From: Nitrospinaceae bacterium
GTDB lineage: Bacteria; Nitrospinota; Nitrospinia; Nitrospinales; VA-1
DNA: 64,000 bases
Reading direction: 5' to 3'
Assembly (NCBI GenBank): GCA_029261595.1
Contig: JAJDAZ010000062.1
Span: 1-64,000 of the forward strand
Part shown: one piece after another, positions 41,785 through 52,247 of the stretch
How the letters are laid out: every line of letters starts with the position of its first letter
Numbering within the stretch: the first letter of the stretch is position 1
Notes under the pieces: model-generated
Told to the model about the DNA's origin: nothing
The model's input: only the letters and a program-made list of their open reading frames with translations
The model's database searches: none
Translations under genes and position numbers: made by a program

Positions 41785-43866
41785 TTATTCGTAATTTAGC
41801 AGTTTGACCAGATCCGCCCCTGAAGTGACCGGAGCCAGACAAGTTCCCTGACGGCAGACATAAGCCGTGGTCTTGCCATCCACCACCTTGCGCCCGGTAA
41901 GAAGCGGGACTTCCTTGGCCGCCTGTTCCACCTCATCCGCCCAGGCGAAGGCAAAAACGGCGTTGGGGAAAAAGCCTCGGCGAATGGTTTTCAGCATCTC
42001 ATCGGTGGACGAATGGTTTCGTGGAGCCACAATGGCAACTTCTTTCAACCCGCCCAGATAAAGATGCATCGCCTGCATCATGAACGCCGAGTTCAACCCG
42101 TATTCCATGATGTCTTCATGAAACGCCATGAAGATTTTCTCTGCGTGGGCACTGAGCGCGGGATCGGCCATATAAGCGGACAATCTCAGAAACGCCATCG
42201 CCGCGTTGCTGTTGCCGGAAGGCTCGACTCCGTCGTATCCGGAGATTTGCCGGACGATCAGGTTTTCCGCATCGTCGGCGGTTTCGTAATAAGCGCCGTC
42301 CGAGGAAAATTTTTCCTCTACCAGGGCCATCAAATCTCCGGCATGGCCAATATACTCTCCCTTATAGGTTGCCTCGTAAAGGTCCAGACAGGCGACCGCA
42401 ATCGAGGAGTAATCGAACAGATAACCGTCGTAACGCGCTTCGCCCTCCCGGTAGCGGCGCAACAACTTGCCGTCCGGTTGATGCAACGTCGTGAGAATAA
42501 AGTTCATCGCCGTTTCGGCTTTTTCGATGCGCTTGGAATCGTCCAAAACCCTTCCGGTTTTTGCCATGGCGGAGATCATCAATCCGTTCCATGAGGTGAG
42601 GACCTTATCGTCCAGCAAGGGGCGGATGCGCTTGTTACGAGTTTCCAGGAGCAATTGCCGCGCCCGTCCCAGTTCTTCTATAACTGTGGGTTCATCCACC
42701 CTCAACTCTTTGGATAATTCCGCCACCGATTGCGTGACATTGAGATTATTCTTGCCCTCGAAATTTCCGCCTGACGTGACGTTGTAGTAGGGCATGGCGA
42801 TGCTGGCTGTTTTATGCCCCAGAACCTGTTCGATCTCCTCCTTGGTCCACACATAAAACTTGCCTTCCACGCCTTCACTGTCTGCGTCTTCCGCGCTGTG
42901 AAATGCTCCTTCAGCCGAAGTCATGTCGCGGTCGATGTATTGCAACACGTCGTTGGCGTGGTCCGCAAACTCCTGTTGGCCGTTGACCTGATAGGTCTCG
43001 ATCAACGCCGTGACAAACAGCGAGTTGTCGTACAGCATCTTTTCAAAATGCGGGATCAGCCATTTGTAGTCGGTGCTATAACGGCTGAGACCACCGCCAA
43101 TCTGGTCGTAGATGCCGCCGTTCTTCATGGCCTTCAAGGTGTTCTCGGCCATCGCCAGACTGTGTGCTTCACCGGTCCGGCGGTGATGCCGCAACAATAA
43201 AGACAGCCCCATCGAAGGAGGAAATTTGTTTTGCTGTTGAAAGGCAAACCCGTGATTCAAGGAATCGTAATGCCGCCCGAACAGCTCCGCCGCCTTGTCT
43301 TCGCCGTCAAAATCCAACGTGTCGAGCGACCCGCTTTTCGTTTCCCTGGCCGAAGAATTACGAATGGCCTGAATCAAAGCCGCGCCCTGTTTCTCGACTT
43401 TTTCGTGTTCGTTCTGCCAGGTGTTGTTGAGGAATATCAAAACATCCTCGAACGAAGGCAGGTTGTGCCGTCTTTCCGGAGGAAAATAGGTGCCGCCATA
43501 AAAGGGAATCCCCTCTGGCGTGATAAATACGTTCAACGGCCACCCGCCCTGCTGACCCAGGTTCTGCACTGCCTGCATGTAAATGCTGTCCACATCCGGG
43601 CGTTCTTCGCGGTCCACCTTGATGCTGATGAAATGGCTGTTGAGTAATTTCGCCAGTTCCGGGTCTTCAAACGATTCCCGCTCCATCACGTGACACCAGT
43701 GACAGGTGGCGTAGCCGATGCTGACCAGCAGGGGCATGTTTTTTTCTTTGGCAATTTTAAACGGCTCATCCCCCCAGGCGTACCAGTTCACTGGATTGTG
43801 CGCGTGCTGAAGCAGGTAGGGGCTCTTCTCGTGTACGAGTTGATTGGTGAAGGGAAAATCGTTCAT
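41785..43866 (-). CDS. YyaL/SSP411-type thioredoxin-domain (DUF255) protein
   Basis: The 693-residue product starts at ATG 43866 (a 27-codon longer frame runs into aroA and is not accepted). It begins [27 protein letters not shown] with a DUF255 thioredoxin-like domain, including [20 protein letters not shown] and its CHWC motif. It continues as an alpha/alpha six-barrel resembling glycosidases or cellobiose epimerase ([32 protein letters not shown]). The family includes spermatogenesis-associated protein 20; its activity is not proven. Ends 37 bp before bioB on the same strand. Confidence 0.9.
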   Translation of the reverse strand: MNDFPFTNQLVHEKSPYLLQHAHNPVNWYAWGDEPFKIAKEKNMPLLVSIGYATCHWCHVMERESFEDPELAKLLNSHFISIKVDREERPDVDSIYMQAVQNLGQQGGWPLNVFITPEGIPFYGGTYFPPERRHNLPSFEDVLIFLNNTWQNEHEKVEKQGAALIQAIRNSSARETKSGSLDTLDFDGEDKAAELFGRHYDSLNHGFAFQQQNKFPPSMGLSLLLRHHRRTGEAHSLAMAENTLKAMKNGGIYDQIGGGLSRYSTDYKWLIPHFEKMLYDNSLFVTALIETYQVNGQQEFADHANDVLQYIDRDMTSAEGAFHSAEDADSEGVEGKFYVWTKEEIEQVLGHKTASIAMPYYNVTSGGNFEGKNNLNVTQSVAELSKELRVDEPTVIEELGRARQLLLETRNKRIRPLLDDKVLTSWNGLMISAMAKTGRVLDDSKRIEKAETAMNFILTTLHQPDGKLLRRYREGEARYDGYLFDYSSIAVACLDLYEATYKGEYIGHAGDLMALVEEKFSSDGAYYETADDAENLIVRQISGYDGVEPSGNSNAAMAFLRLSAYMADPALSAHAEKIFMAFHEDIMEYGLNSAFMMQAMHLYLGGLKEVAIVAPRNHSSTDEMLKTIRRGFFPNAVFAFAWADEVEQAAKEVPLLTGRKVVDGKTTAYVCRQGTCLAPVTSGADLVKLLNYE

Positions 43867-43895
43867 GAAAGATTCGAGGGAAATGCCGATTAATT

Positions 43896-45155
43896 TTATA
43901 GTTTTCCAAAGCGATCGAAAAAATCGGGAAACGATTTTTCCACGCACTTGGGATTTTTAATTTTAACGCCGGGGATTTTTAACCCGGCCAGCGCAAAGCT
44001 CATGGCCATGCGGTGATCGTCGTAAGTTTCAATCTCAGCCCCCGAATATTGTTCCGCCGGGCGGATGGTCAGATAATCTTCACCGCTATCCACCTCAGTT
44101 CCCAGCCGGGAAAGTTCCATTGCCAATGCCTCGATACGGTCGGTTTCCTTGATCCTTAAATTACCGATCCCCGTGATGGATGTTTTCCCTTCGGCGAACA
44201 GAGCAACCACCGCCAGCGTCTGCACCACATCCGGCATGTTATTCATATTGATGGTGATTCCCTTTAAAGGGTTCCCTTTTACGCGGATTTTTTCCGAAGA
44301 CTTCTCGATTTCACAGCCCATTTGCGCGAGCACATCAACAAATTGCGCGTCCCCCTGAACGCTGTCCGGGTTCAAACCGGTGAGGGAAATCTCCCCGCCC
44401 GCCACCGCCGCCGCCCCCAGGAAATAGGACGCGCTCGACCAGTCGCCCTCGACCCGGTAGTCCCTAGCCCGGTAGTGCTCACCGGCAAAAACTTTAAAGC
44501 GTTGGTAATTCTCATTTTCTACACGGACTCCGAAGGCCCCCATGATGTCCAAAGTGATGTCGGCATAGGTTTTGGAGGTGAGGTCCCCCTGAATGCGGAT
44601 CGTGGTGTCGTTGGCAAAATAGGGCGCGGACAGGAGAATCGAGGTCAGGTATTGACTGCTTTTGTTCCCCGCCAGACGCACCTCCCCGCCCGGAACCTGT
44701 CCGCCGTGAATCTCCAAAGGTGGGCATTGATTGCCCCTGACCGACACCGCCTCAACCTGCATTTGCTTGAGACAATCCAGCAAATCGCCGATGGGCCGCT
44801 CCTGCATGCGTTTATCGCCGTTTAAACGCGTCACCCCGTTTGCCAGGGTGGAAAACGTGGTCAGAAAACGCATGGTGGTGCCGGCGTTGCCGACGAATAT
44901 TTCCTCGGCCGGGGCGGTTATTTTCCCGCCCGTACCGGAAACGATAAAGGCTTTCCCGTCCTCCCGCCTAACCGGAATACCGAAGCGAATCAACGCCTCG
45001 CTCATATAATGCGTGTCGTCGCTGAACAGGGGGTTCTCGACCCGGCACTCGCCGTCAGCCAGAGCGGCGATCAACAACGCCCGGTTCGTGTAGCTCTTCG
45101 ATGCGGGAATATCCACGGTGGCGGACAGGTGTTCGACAGGCTGGATTTCGATCAA
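43896..45155 (-). CDS. aroA: 3-phosphoshikimate 1-carboxyvinyltransferase (EPSP synthase)
   Basis: The 419-residue product has all AroA blocks: [123 protein letters not shown] and [15 protein letters not shown]. It transfers enolpyruvate from PEP to shikimate-3-phosphate in aromatic amino-acid synthesis. Start is TTG 45155 with GGGGAG five bases upstream. No other aro gene nearby. Confidence 0.96.
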   Translation of the reverse strand: MIEIQPVEHLSATVDIPASKSYTNRALLIAALADGECRVENPLFSDDTHYMSEALIRFGIPVRREDGKAFIVSGTGGKITAPAEEIFVGNAGTTMRFLTTFSTLANGVTRLNGDKRMQERPIGDLLDCLKQMQVEAVSVRGNQCPPLEIHGGQVPGGEVRLAGNKSSQYLTSILLSAPYFANDTTIRIQGDLTSKTYADITLDIMGAFGVRVENENYQRFKVFAGEHYRARDYRVEGDWSSASYFLGAAAVAGGEISLTGLNPDSVQGDAQFVDVLAQMGCEIEKSSEKIRVKGNPLKGITINMNNMPDVVQTLAVVALFAEGKTSITGIGNLRIKETDRIEALAMELSRLGTEVDSGEDYLTIRPAEQYSGAEIETYDDHRMAMSFALAGLKIPGVKIKNPKCVEKSFPDFFDRFGKL

Positions 45156-45328
45156 GGAAACTCCCCTTACAGTTTTGTTTATAACTGGTTAAGTAGATAA
45201 ACGAAGTAATATAACATACCGCAAAAAGTGATCTTTAATTATATTCAGGAATTTTATATACTGAACGCTTGAAAAACTTCTACCCGCAGGAATTGCGGGG
45301 CCATTTTTCTTGAAAGGAAGCAACCCTC

Positions 45329-45979
45329 ATGGCCGACAAATGGATGATTCGCGGGTCTCAATTCGCTAACTGCAATTGCGACTTTGGATGCCCCTGCCAG
45401 TTCTATTCAAAAACAACCCACGGCTTTTGCGAGGCCAGCAACAGCGTGCTCATTGAAGAAGGGTATTTCAACGACACCCCCTTGGACGGCCTGTCCTTCG
45501 TCCTGCTGGTAAAATGGCCGGGAGAAGTTGCTGAAGGTAACGGAAGCCAGCAGGTCATTATTGACGAGCGCGCCAACCCAGAACAGCGCGAAGCCATTCG
45601 CAAGATCGCTCATGGCGAATCCACCGCACCTGGCTCCACGCATTTTTTTATTTTCAACAGTACCATGTCCGAAGTGCATGACCCGCTCTTCGCGCCCATA
45701 GAAATGAGTATTGATGTCGATGAACGACGCGCTCATACAAAAATTAAAGGACTGGTCGAATCCACAGGCTCGCCGTTAAAAAACCCGTTCAACGGCGAGG
45801 AAATGAAAAAAGGAATTCATCTGCCCAAGGGTTTTGAGTACACCTATGCCGAGGTGGGGTCGGGCAATTCCAAAGTAACTTCTGATATCGAACTGGATCT
45901 CAACGAAAGCCACGGCCATTTCAATATCCTGCACATGAATCAGGACGGCGTGATTCATCACGAATTGTCCGGCGCGTAA
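45329..45979 (+). CDS. DUF1326 protein
   Basis: The 216-residue product starts WMIRGSQFANCNCDFGCPCQFYSK, the Cys-rich opening (CNCDFGCPC) typical of DUF1326, and keeps the later GEMKKGIHLPKGFEYTYAEVGSG block. There is no signal peptide. Function of the family is not known; the cysteines suggest metal binding. It sits four bases before the DUF2182 gene, a pairing seen widely, so the two probably act together in the membrane. Confidence 0.87.
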   Translation: MADKWMIRGSQFANCNCDFGCPCQFYSKTTHGFCEASNSVLIEEGYFNDTPLDGLSFVLLVKWPGEVAEGNGSQQVIIDERANPEQREAIRKIAHGESTAPGSTHFFIFNSTMSEVHDPLFAPIEMSIDVDERRAHTKIKGLVESTGSPLKNPFNGEEMKKGIHLPKGFEYTYAEVGSGNSKVTSDIELDLNESHGHFNILHMNQDGVIHHELSGA

Positions 45980-45983
45980 TCGG

Positions 45984-46751
45984 ATGCCGCCAGCCCCGCA
46001 TTTGCCAAGGCGGGATTTCTGGGCCGTCATCTTATCCCTCACCGGCGTCACCCTCTTGTCCTGGGCTTATCTGTTTTCCCTGGCGGGCGACATGTCCATG
46101 CCCCAGGGCATGGACGCCATGCAGATGGCTTCCTGGACCCCTCGATATTTCCTGATGATGTTTCTCATGTGGGCCATCATGATGGTCGGCATGATGTTGC
46201 CTTCCGTCACTCCCACTGTCTTGATCTACGCCGCCGTCGCCCGAAAATCAGCCCGGCAGGGAACCCCCGTCGCCCCCACAAGCGTGTTTGTCTCCGGCTA
46301 CCTCGCGGTCTGGATAGTCTTCAGCGTGTTTGCGACCCTCCTGCAAATGGGGTTGGAACGGGCCGGGCTCTTGTCCCCCATGATGGTTTCTAAAAGCTCC
46401 ATTTTGGGAGCCGCGTTGCTCATCCTCGCTGGCGTTTATCAATGGTTGCCCTTGAAAGACAAATGTCTGGATCATTGCCGCTCGCCGGTGGATTTTATTT
46501 CTCATCATTGGCAGAGCGGCACACTCGGCGCGTTTAAAATGGGTCTGTCCCACGGAGGGTATTGCCTCGGTTGCTGCTGGGCGTTGATGGCTCTGCTGTT
46601 CGTGGGCGGGGTGATGAACCTGCTCTGGATCGCCCTGATCGCGTTATTTGTGCTACTGGAAAAGATCCTGCCGCTGGGAGACAGGGGCGGACGCGTATCG
46701 GGAATTTTGATGATTATCACCGGTCTGGCGATCGGGTTTATGGGAACGTGA
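45984..46751 (+). CDS. DUF2182 metal-binding-type integral membrane protein
   Basis: The 255-residue product has about seven membrane segments. The Met-rich stretch MSMPQGMDAMQMASWTPRY and FLMMFLMWAIMMVGMMLPS, and later LKDKCLDHCRSP and MGLSHGGYCLGCCWALM, are the signature of DUF2182 (predicted metal-binding). The Met and Cys positions suggest copper or another soft metal, by analogy only. Paired with the DUF1326 gene just upstream. Confidence 0.88.
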   Translation: MPPAPHLPRRDFWAVILSLTGVTLLSWAYLFSLAGDMSMPQGMDAMQMASWTPRYFLMMFLMWAIMMVGMMLPSVTPTVLIYAAVARKSARQGTPVAPTSVFVSGYLAVWIVFSVFATLLQMGLERAGLLSPMMVSKSSILGAALLILAGVYQWLPLKDKCLDHCRSPVDFISHHWQSGTLGAFKMGLSHGGYCLGCCWALMALLFVGGVMNLLWIALIALFVLLEKILPLGDRGGRVSGILMIITGLAIGFMGT

Positions 46752-46881
46752 ATCGGTCCTGTTCCCCGGCATCCCCACGCTTGTTTCCCTTCCCAGATTT
46801 TGCTAACATGCGCTCTCACTGAGAGAGTTGTTTAATATTGCTTTATCCTGATGATTGAAAAAGCTCATCGGGACCCGGGTC

Positions 46882-47172
46882 ATGAGTGAAAAAAAAGAGA
46901 CCTTATGGTATCGGCTGTGGGATCATAAGTCCGAAAAGGAAAAAAAACGCCTGCGGTCGCTGATTCCGTGGATTCTTTACGGAGGCTTGATCATGTACGG
47001 AATCATTTACCTGTCGATTCTCAATACGGTGCACCGGTATAATCCCGGTCCGGCGGTCAAATCCTGGTTCGGCGGAGACAGCCCGGAAATTCTCAAGGCC
47101 CGGAACAAGGAAAAAGCCCAGCAGGAAGCGAGCTACAAGGGCTTGCGCAAGCGCGTCGCCGGCGGCCGCTAG
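46882..47172 (+). CDS. Small single-pass membrane protein, unknown
   Basis: About 96 residues: a charged N-terminus (SEKKETLWYRLWDHKSEKEKKR), one membrane helix (LIPWILYGGLIMYGIIYLSIL) and a charged C-terminus ending RKRVAGGR. ATG 46882 is preferred over TTG 46855. A GCGGGC-AAC-GCCCGC hairpin begins at the stop codon (47174 region) but without a T run. No family recognised. It precedes another membrane protein gene. Confidence 0.6.
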   Translation: MSEKKETLWYRLWDHKSEKEKKRLRSLIPWILYGGLIMYGIIYLSILNTVHRYNPGPAVKSWFGGDSPEILKARNKEKAQQEASYKGLRKRVAGGR

Positions 47173-47279
47173 CGGGCAACGCCCGCAGGAAAAGTTGACG
47201 GGCGATGGGTTTTTGATCGGCCCAAGCTGGATTGTTGAATCATATTGTTTGAATTAAAAATTTCCCTGGGAGGCATTCC

Positions 47280-47822
47280 CTGAAACGTCTGGTTTACATT
47301 TTCAATATGTTTTACCTTTTTTCGCTGTCTTTGTGGGTGGCGGGAATGTTTCTTCTGGGCATCCTGGTCGAGATCATAGTTCGCATCACCCTCAAGGAAC
47401 AGCCTTTGGTGGGGAGCGCCATCATGAACAAGATCATGGACGCGTACAATGTCCAGATCATCTACACCTGTATTGGGTTGATGCTGGCGGCAGAAGTGAT
47501 CAAGTATCTGGTGACTAAATACAGCCAGGCTGGGCTAAAACGTATCGTGGTCACCAAGCGGGCCTACACGAAGGAAGTGGTTTTCGCGATCATGATCGTC
47601 CTGGCGATTTATATGGGAAGCATTCTGAGGCCGGAAATGCACCGGGTGGATCAACTCAAAAAAGCCAATCCCGCAGATGTGAAGCTCCAGATACAATTCG
47701 ACAGGTTTCATTCCAAATTCACCTGGATCTATACCGTCAACATGATTCTCGGATTGTCCCTATTCTATATTCACGGCAAGGAGATGGTCCGGTTCAGGGA
47801 GGACCCGCCCGGCGGGTCATAG
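47280..47822 (+). CDS. Four-helix membrane protein (DUF4149-like), probable CTG start
   Basis: GGGAGG at 47268-47273 sits six bases before a CTG at 47280, giving LKRLVYIFNMFYLFSLSLWVAGMF as the N-terminus. The next ATG (47307) would have no ribosome site. The product of about 180 residues has four membrane segments (near the start, at NVQIIYTCIGLMLAAEVI, EVVFAIMIVLAIYMG and WIYTVNMILGLSLFYI) and resembles DUF4149-like proteins in its LSLWVAGMFLLG opening. Function unknown. Confidence 0.66.
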   Translation: MKRLVYIFNMFYLFSLSLWVAGMFLLGILVEIIVRITLKEQPLVGSAIMNKIMDAYNVQIIYTCIGLMLAAEVIKYLVTKYSQAGLKRIVVTKRAYTKEVVFAIMIVLAIYMGSILRPEMHRVDQLKKANPADVKLQIQFDRFHSKFTWIYTVNMILGLSLFYIHGKEMVRFREDPPGGS

Positions 47823-47867
47823 TTTCATTCCGTCCGTTCTTTCCGGAGCCTTTTAAAAACCGATTAG

Positions 47868-48782
47868 ATGTCAATTCGTTTTCCTGCCTTTTTTTTCATT
47901 GCACTGCTTTGCTTGCTGGGGGTGTTCACGGCTCTGCCTGAAACGCGTGCCGATAACAAAGAGGCGTCCCGCAAAAACGATTACTCGTTCATGGCCAGAA
48001 TCAAGGACGGACTTTTTAAAAGAGGGTCCACCTTTGATGAAACAAAAGAGTATCTCAAGGAATGCAAGAAGAAGGACAGAACCTGTCAGCTCTGGTGGTT
48101 TGAGGACGAGCTCCCGCAGAAACTGATCGAACTGGACAGCTTCTGGATCGATATTTATGAAGTCACCAACGCCCGCTATCTCGAATTTGTTAAGGCCACC
48201 GGGCATCGTCCGGCTCTGGACGACTCCTGCCAGACCGCAAAATGCCGGGAAGGAAATTTATGGAACGGAAATTCCTTCCCGCCGGAGATCGCCGACCAGC
48301 CGGTCACGCAGGTCAATTGGTATGACGCGGACGCCTATTGCGCCTGGATGGGCAAACGCCTGCCGTCGGAGGCGGAATGGGAAAAAGCCGCCCGTGGACC
48401 CAAGGGAAATGTTTATCCCTGGGGAACGGGTTCCCCAAAAGGAAAGGCCACTTTTAAAAGAAAATGGCAGGGCGCGTTGACCATGACCGATGTCGGCTCC
48501 TACCCTAAAGGCGAATCTATTTACGGGGTGTTCGACATGGCTGGAAACGTCTGGGAATGGGTGGACGACTGGTACCACTTCAAATATTACAGCCTGGGGC
48601 GAAAGAAGAACCCAAGGGGACCCGCCAACGGAGATTTCAAGATGGTTCGCGGAGGTTCCTGGGTCAACTACGAAAACGCCCTCAGGAGTGCCTTCAGACG
48701 ATGGAGCCGACCTGAAGTCCGCTTCAACGACACGGGATTCCGTTGCGCCAGGGATGACATGGATGGGGTCTCTAAAAAATGA
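47868..48782 (+). CDS. Second exported FGE-sulfatase-domain protein
   Basis: The 304-residue product has a signal peptide (FPAFFFIALLCLLGVFTALP), a charged spacer, then a FGE-type domain: IELDSFWIDIYEVTNARYLEFV, VTQVNWYDADAYCAWMGKRLPSEAEWEKAARG, FDMAGNVWEWVDDWY, MVRGGSWVNYENALRSAFRRWSRP and DTGFRCARD. The cysteine pair of true formylglycine-generating enzymes is absent from the GGSW segment. Compared with the homologue at 26323 it has an extra Cys pair (CQTAKC) near 120. Its stop overlaps the next start in ATGA. Confidence 0.87.
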   Translation: MSIRFPAFFFIALLCLLGVFTALPETRADNKEASRKNDYSFMARIKDGLFKRGSTFDETKEYLKECKKKDRTCQLWWFEDELPQKLIELDSFWIDIYEVTNARYLEFVKATGHRPALDDSCQTAKCREGNLWNGNSFPPEIADQPVTQVNWYDADAYCAWMGKRLPSEAEWEKAARGPKGNVYPWGTGSPKGKATFKRKWQGALTMTDVGSYPKGESIYGVFDMAGNVWEWVDDWYHFKYYSLGRKKNPRGPANGDFKMVRGGSWVNYENALRSAFRRWSRPEVRFNDTGFRCARDDMDGVSKK

Positions 48783-50443
48783 AACCAAAAAGAACTGACG
48801 AACTGACCGATCGCGAAAAAGAGATCCTCACTCCTTATGTCTCTGATGTGGACGCCAACGTCTTCGCGCTGAAAAATCTCAACCCCGAAGTGATCGGCGC
48901 CGCATTGGCCCGTTACAGCCGCGCACCTACCGGGCTAAAGGAAACCATCGCGCGCGAGTTTCTCAACCCCGATGGCACTCCTAATGAAATCAAGGGCAGT
49001 GCCCTGATCGACCGGGTGGTGAATAAATTCGGCGATGAGTCGGTCGCTGAGCTCGCGGTCGCACCGCTTTGCATGGAAGACGTTTCCAACCTGATGACCA
49101 AGATCATCGAAGACTGTCGAATCGGCGGCTCGCCCATTGAAGAATCGACGCGCTACGTTTTATACGATCAGAAAAAAAACGGCGAGTGGCGTTATGTCCG
49201 GCCTCCAAACATCCTGCAATCCGGGCTGGGCAATAAGTTCACCGAAACGATGGAGTTCCTTTTTAATACCTACGCGGGTCTGGTCGAACCCATGCAGGAG
49301 CTGTTCCGCAAGCGCCTGCCCAAAGAAAAATTTCAAATCGAAGTGGACCGTGATGGGAAACCCGTAAAAGCTGGTTTAGATAAGTTGGAAAACGACGGCG
49401 AGCGCAAGGCGCACTCCATCGCCTACGGCTTCACCATCCGAAGCGCGGCCTGTGACGTGATCCGCTGCATCCTGCCCGCCTGTACCAAGGCCAATATGGG
49501 CTTAGTTGGCAACGGCCGGTTTTATTCCGGATTGATTTCCAAACTCCTCACCCAGGACCTTAAGGAAGGGCACACCCTGGCAGGCGGCATCCAGAAGGCG
49601 CTCAACACGCAGATCCCCACCTTCATCAAGCGGGCGGCGAAAAATAATTATCAGGCGGACAACCACCGCAACATGCGAAAACTGTGCGCCGAGTTGCTTG
49701 CGGGCATCCCGATAGAAAAATCCGCCGAAGTGGTCCTGCTCGACGACCCCCCTGGGGAACAGCAGACCCACCTTTTAGCCAGCATGATCTTTCCCCACGT
49801 TCAGCACTCGACCGAACAAATAAGAAACGTCGTTCGTTCCCTGGGCGAAGACAAGCGTAAAGAAATTTTCGCCGCTTATATCGGCGAACGAAAAACCAAA
49901 AGGGACCGTCCGGGCCGGGCTCTGGAGAACGGGTATCCCATCAATTTCGATATCGTGGCCGGGTTTGCCGAATACCGCGACCTTCAGCGCCACCGAATGC
50001 TGACTCAGCAAAGACAGGACCTGGGAGTCCTGTTGGGGTATTCAGTCCCGCAGGAGATCGCCGAAATTGATAGAAAAGACATCGTCCGGGAATGTTTTGA
50101 GCGGAGTGAAGACCTTAACGGCGACCTCAAAAAAGCCGGGATGGAGGAAGAAGCCCAATATGTCACTTTATTCAATCATTACATCCGCTGGAACGTGGGC
50201 ATGAACTTAAGGGAACTTGGGCATCTTGCGGAACTGCGGACGCAAAAAGCCGGCCATCCGAAATACCGCCGCACCGTGCAATTGATGACGAAACTTTTTC
50301 TAAAACGGTCGCCGGAAATGGAACCAATCCTTCAATTCGTGGACCATAATGACTACGACGGCGGCATCACCCGCGCCGATCAAGAGGCCCGTACTGCCCG
50401 TAAAAGCCTCGCATCTAACCTCTTCGACGACCAGGATGACTGA
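48779..50443 (+). CDS. Tandem ThyX-like protein (FAD-dependent thymidylate synthase family)
   Basis: The 554-residue product consists of two ThyX-like halves. The first half keeps STRYV at 123-127 after ESVAELAVAPLCMEDVS, which aligns with the SxRY end of the ThyX motif, but the RHR part is DCRIGG. The second half keeps QRHRMLTQQRQ at 403-413 but not the SxRY end. Classical ThyX is about 220-250 residues and works as a tetramer with the motif RHRxxSxxxxSxRY shared between subunits. Long two-domain homologues exist in some phyla. Whether this makes dTMP with FAD is unsure. It is translationally coupled to the FGE-like gene. Confidence 0.8.
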   Translation: MKPKRTDELTDREKEILTPYVSDVDANVFALKNLNPEVIGAALARYSRAPTGLKETIAREFLNPDGTPNEIKGSALIDRVVNKFGDESVAELAVAPLCMEDVSNLMTKIIEDCRIGGSPIEESTRYVLYDQKKNGEWRYVRPPNILQSGLGNKFTETMEFLFNTYAGLVEPMQELFRKRLPKEKFQIEVDRDGKPVKAGLDKLENDGERKAHSIAYGFTIRSAACDVIRCILPACTKANMGLVGNGRFYSGLISKLLTQDLKEGHTLAGGIQKALNTQIPTFIKRAAKNNYQADNHRNMRKLCAELLAGIPIEKSAEVVLLDDPPGEQQTHLLASMIFPHVQHSTEQIRNVVRSLGEDKRKEIFAAYIGERKTKRDRPGRALENGYPINFDIVAGFAEYRDLQRHRMLTQQRQDLGVLLGYSVPQEIAEIDRKDIVRECFERSEDLNGDLKKAGMEEEAQYVTLFNHYIRWNVGMNLRELGHLAELRTQKAGHPKYRRTVQLMTKLFLKRSPEMEPILQFVDHNDYDGGITRADQEARTARKSLASNLFDDQDD

Positions 50444-50581
50444 CCGGCCCAAGGCCGGTGACTCTCCCCCATGCTGAATCCTGCCAACAGCGATGCTCCC
50501 GACTCAACCAGCGATTGCCCCGTTTCCTTCCCTGGAAGTGTGGCCGTAATAAGATTTCTCGGCTGAGTGGGTTCTCTACCA

Positions 50582-50616
50582 TCCCCCTCCATCCCTGGGG
50601 GATACAATTTTTTTGA
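50582..50616 (+). terminator. Rho-independent terminator after the ThyX-like gene
   Basis: TCCCCC pairs with GGGGGA across a 9-nt loop, followed by TACAATTTTTTT. It is 140 bases after the stop; another GC-rich hairpin, ACCGGCC-CAA-GGCCGGT (50443-50459), begins at the stop codon itself. The gap 50444-50700 holds no gene. Confidence 0.55.
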
Positions 50617-50700
50617 GATTTTGAGAAAAATCGACAATTTTATGGTAGTCTTATGCGCTTTGATATCCCCTAACCCTTTCTTTACTGTGAGAGAAAAGTG

Positions 50701-52236
50701 ATGAAGATAGGTATTCCTAAAGAAGTCCATGCTGGCGAAAAACGGGTGGCGACCACCCCCGAGGTCGCAAAACAGCTGATCAAACTTGGTTTTGAAGTCG
50801 CCATTGAGGCGGGCGCTGGTTCTGCGGCCCATTATTCCGATGCTTCTTTTGTTGAAGCGGGCGTCACGGTTATAAAAAATACCAAGGATCTCTGGAGCGA
50901 CAGCGACATCATTTTAAAAGTTCGTGGCCCCGAAGCAAACGAGGTGAAATTGCTTAAAGAGGGACAAATTTATATTTCGTTCCTTTGGCCGGCGCAAAAT
51001 CCCGAACTGCTCAAAAAATTAGCCGACAAAAAAGTCACTGCCCTGGCAATGGACATGGTGCCACGTATTTCCCGTGCTCAAAAAATGGACGCGCTCAGCT
51101 CCATGGCGAATATAGCCGGATACCGGGCCATTGTGGAAGCCGCCCAGCATTTCGGACGATTTTTTACCGGGCAGATCACAGCGGCGGGAAAAGTTCCTCC
51201 GGCAAAAGTCATGGTGATTGGTGCTGGGGTTGCGGGATTGGCTGCTATTGGCGCCGCTAAAAGTATGGGCGCCATTGTACGGGCTTTCGATACCCGGCCG
51301 GAAGTGAAAGAGCAGATCGAGAGCATGGACGCAGAATTCCTGGAACTTGATTTTGAAGAAGAGGGTTCCGGCACCGGCGGATATGCGAAGGTGATGAGTA
51401 AAGAATTTATCGAAGCAGAAATGGCCCTCTTTAGGGAGCAGGCCAAGGAAGTGGATATCATCATCACGACCGCGTTGATTCCCGGCAAGCCGGCTCCAGA
51501 ACTGATTATGGAAGATATGGTTGAATCCATGAAAGACGGTAGCGTGATTGTTGACTTAGCCGCTGAACAGGGGGGCAACTGCAAGCTGTCTGAAGCGGGA
51601 AAAGTGGTCAAGGTGCATGGAGTTTCCATTATCGGATACACCGATTTACCGAGTCGTCTGGCGGCAACGTCGAGCCAGTTATATGGAACGAATTTACGCC
51701 ACTTGCTCACCGACATGTGCAAGGAAAAAGACGGGATCGCAAAAATAGATTTTGATGACGAAGTGGTCAGAGGTGCTACCGCTGTCAAGGAGGGTGAGAT
51801 CACCTTCCCACCGCCTGCGCCAAAACTTTCAGCGGCGCCGGCCAAACCGGCTGAACCCGCTAAACCACCGGAAGCGCCCAAAGAAGAAAAACCATCCTGG
51901 GTGGGTCCTGCGGTCACTTTCGGGGTTGGGGCATTGGCCTTGTTAGGATTGGGTGCCGTTGCGCCTGCATCCTTTATGGCCCACTTTACGGTATTTGTTC
52001 TGGCCTGCTTTGTCGGCTATATGGTCATCTGGAACGTGACTGCGGCTTTGCACACTCCGTTAATGAGTGTGACCAACGCCATCAGCAGTATCATTATTGT
52101 GGGGGCTATTTTGCAGATCAGTTCGGGAGAAAATCTTTTGATGGGAGTGGCGGCGTTCGCAACGTTTATCACTGCAATTAATATAGTGGGCGGGTTTGCG
52201 GTAACACGCCGCATGCTTAACATGTTTCAAAAATAG
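50701..52236 (+). CDS. pntA: NAD(P) transhydrogenase subunit alpha
   Basis: The 511-residue product has the soluble NAD(H)-binding dI domain (about 1-375) with [18 protein letters not shown] and [33 protein letters not shown], the flexible arm and GGYAKVMS. A Pro/Ala linker (about 380-400) follows, then four membrane helices ([19 protein letters not shown] onwards). Size matches E. coli PntA. ATG 50701 is favoured over GTG 50698, with GAGAG upstream. PntAB couples the proton gradient to NADPH formation. The pntB gene follows after 11 bp. Confidence 0.95.
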   Translation: MKIGIPKEVHAGEKRVATTPEVAKQLIKLGFEVAIEAGAGSAAHYSDASFVEAGVTVIKNTKDLWSDSDIILKVRGPEANEVKLLKEGQIYISFLWPAQNPELLKKLADKKVTALAMDMVPRISRAQKMDALSSMANIAGYRAIVEAAQHFGRFFTGQITAAGKVPPAKVMVIGAGVAGLAAIGAAKSMGAIVRAFDTRPEVKEQIESMDAEFLELDFEEEGSGTGGYAKVMSKEFIEAEMALFREQAKEVDIIITTALIPGKPAPELIMEDMVESMKDGSVIVDLAAEQGGNCKLSEAGKVVKVHGVSIIGYTDLPSRLAATSSQLYGTNLRHLLTDMCKEKDGIAKIDFDDEVVRGATAVKEGEITFPPPAPKLSAAPAKPAEPAKPPEAPKEEKPSWVGPAVTFGVGALALLGLGAVAPASFMAHFTVFVLACFVGYMVIWNVTAALHTPLMSVTNAISSIIIVGAILQISSGENLLMGVAAFATFITAINIVGGFAVTRRMLNMFQK

Positions 52237-52247
52237 GAGGCGATTAG

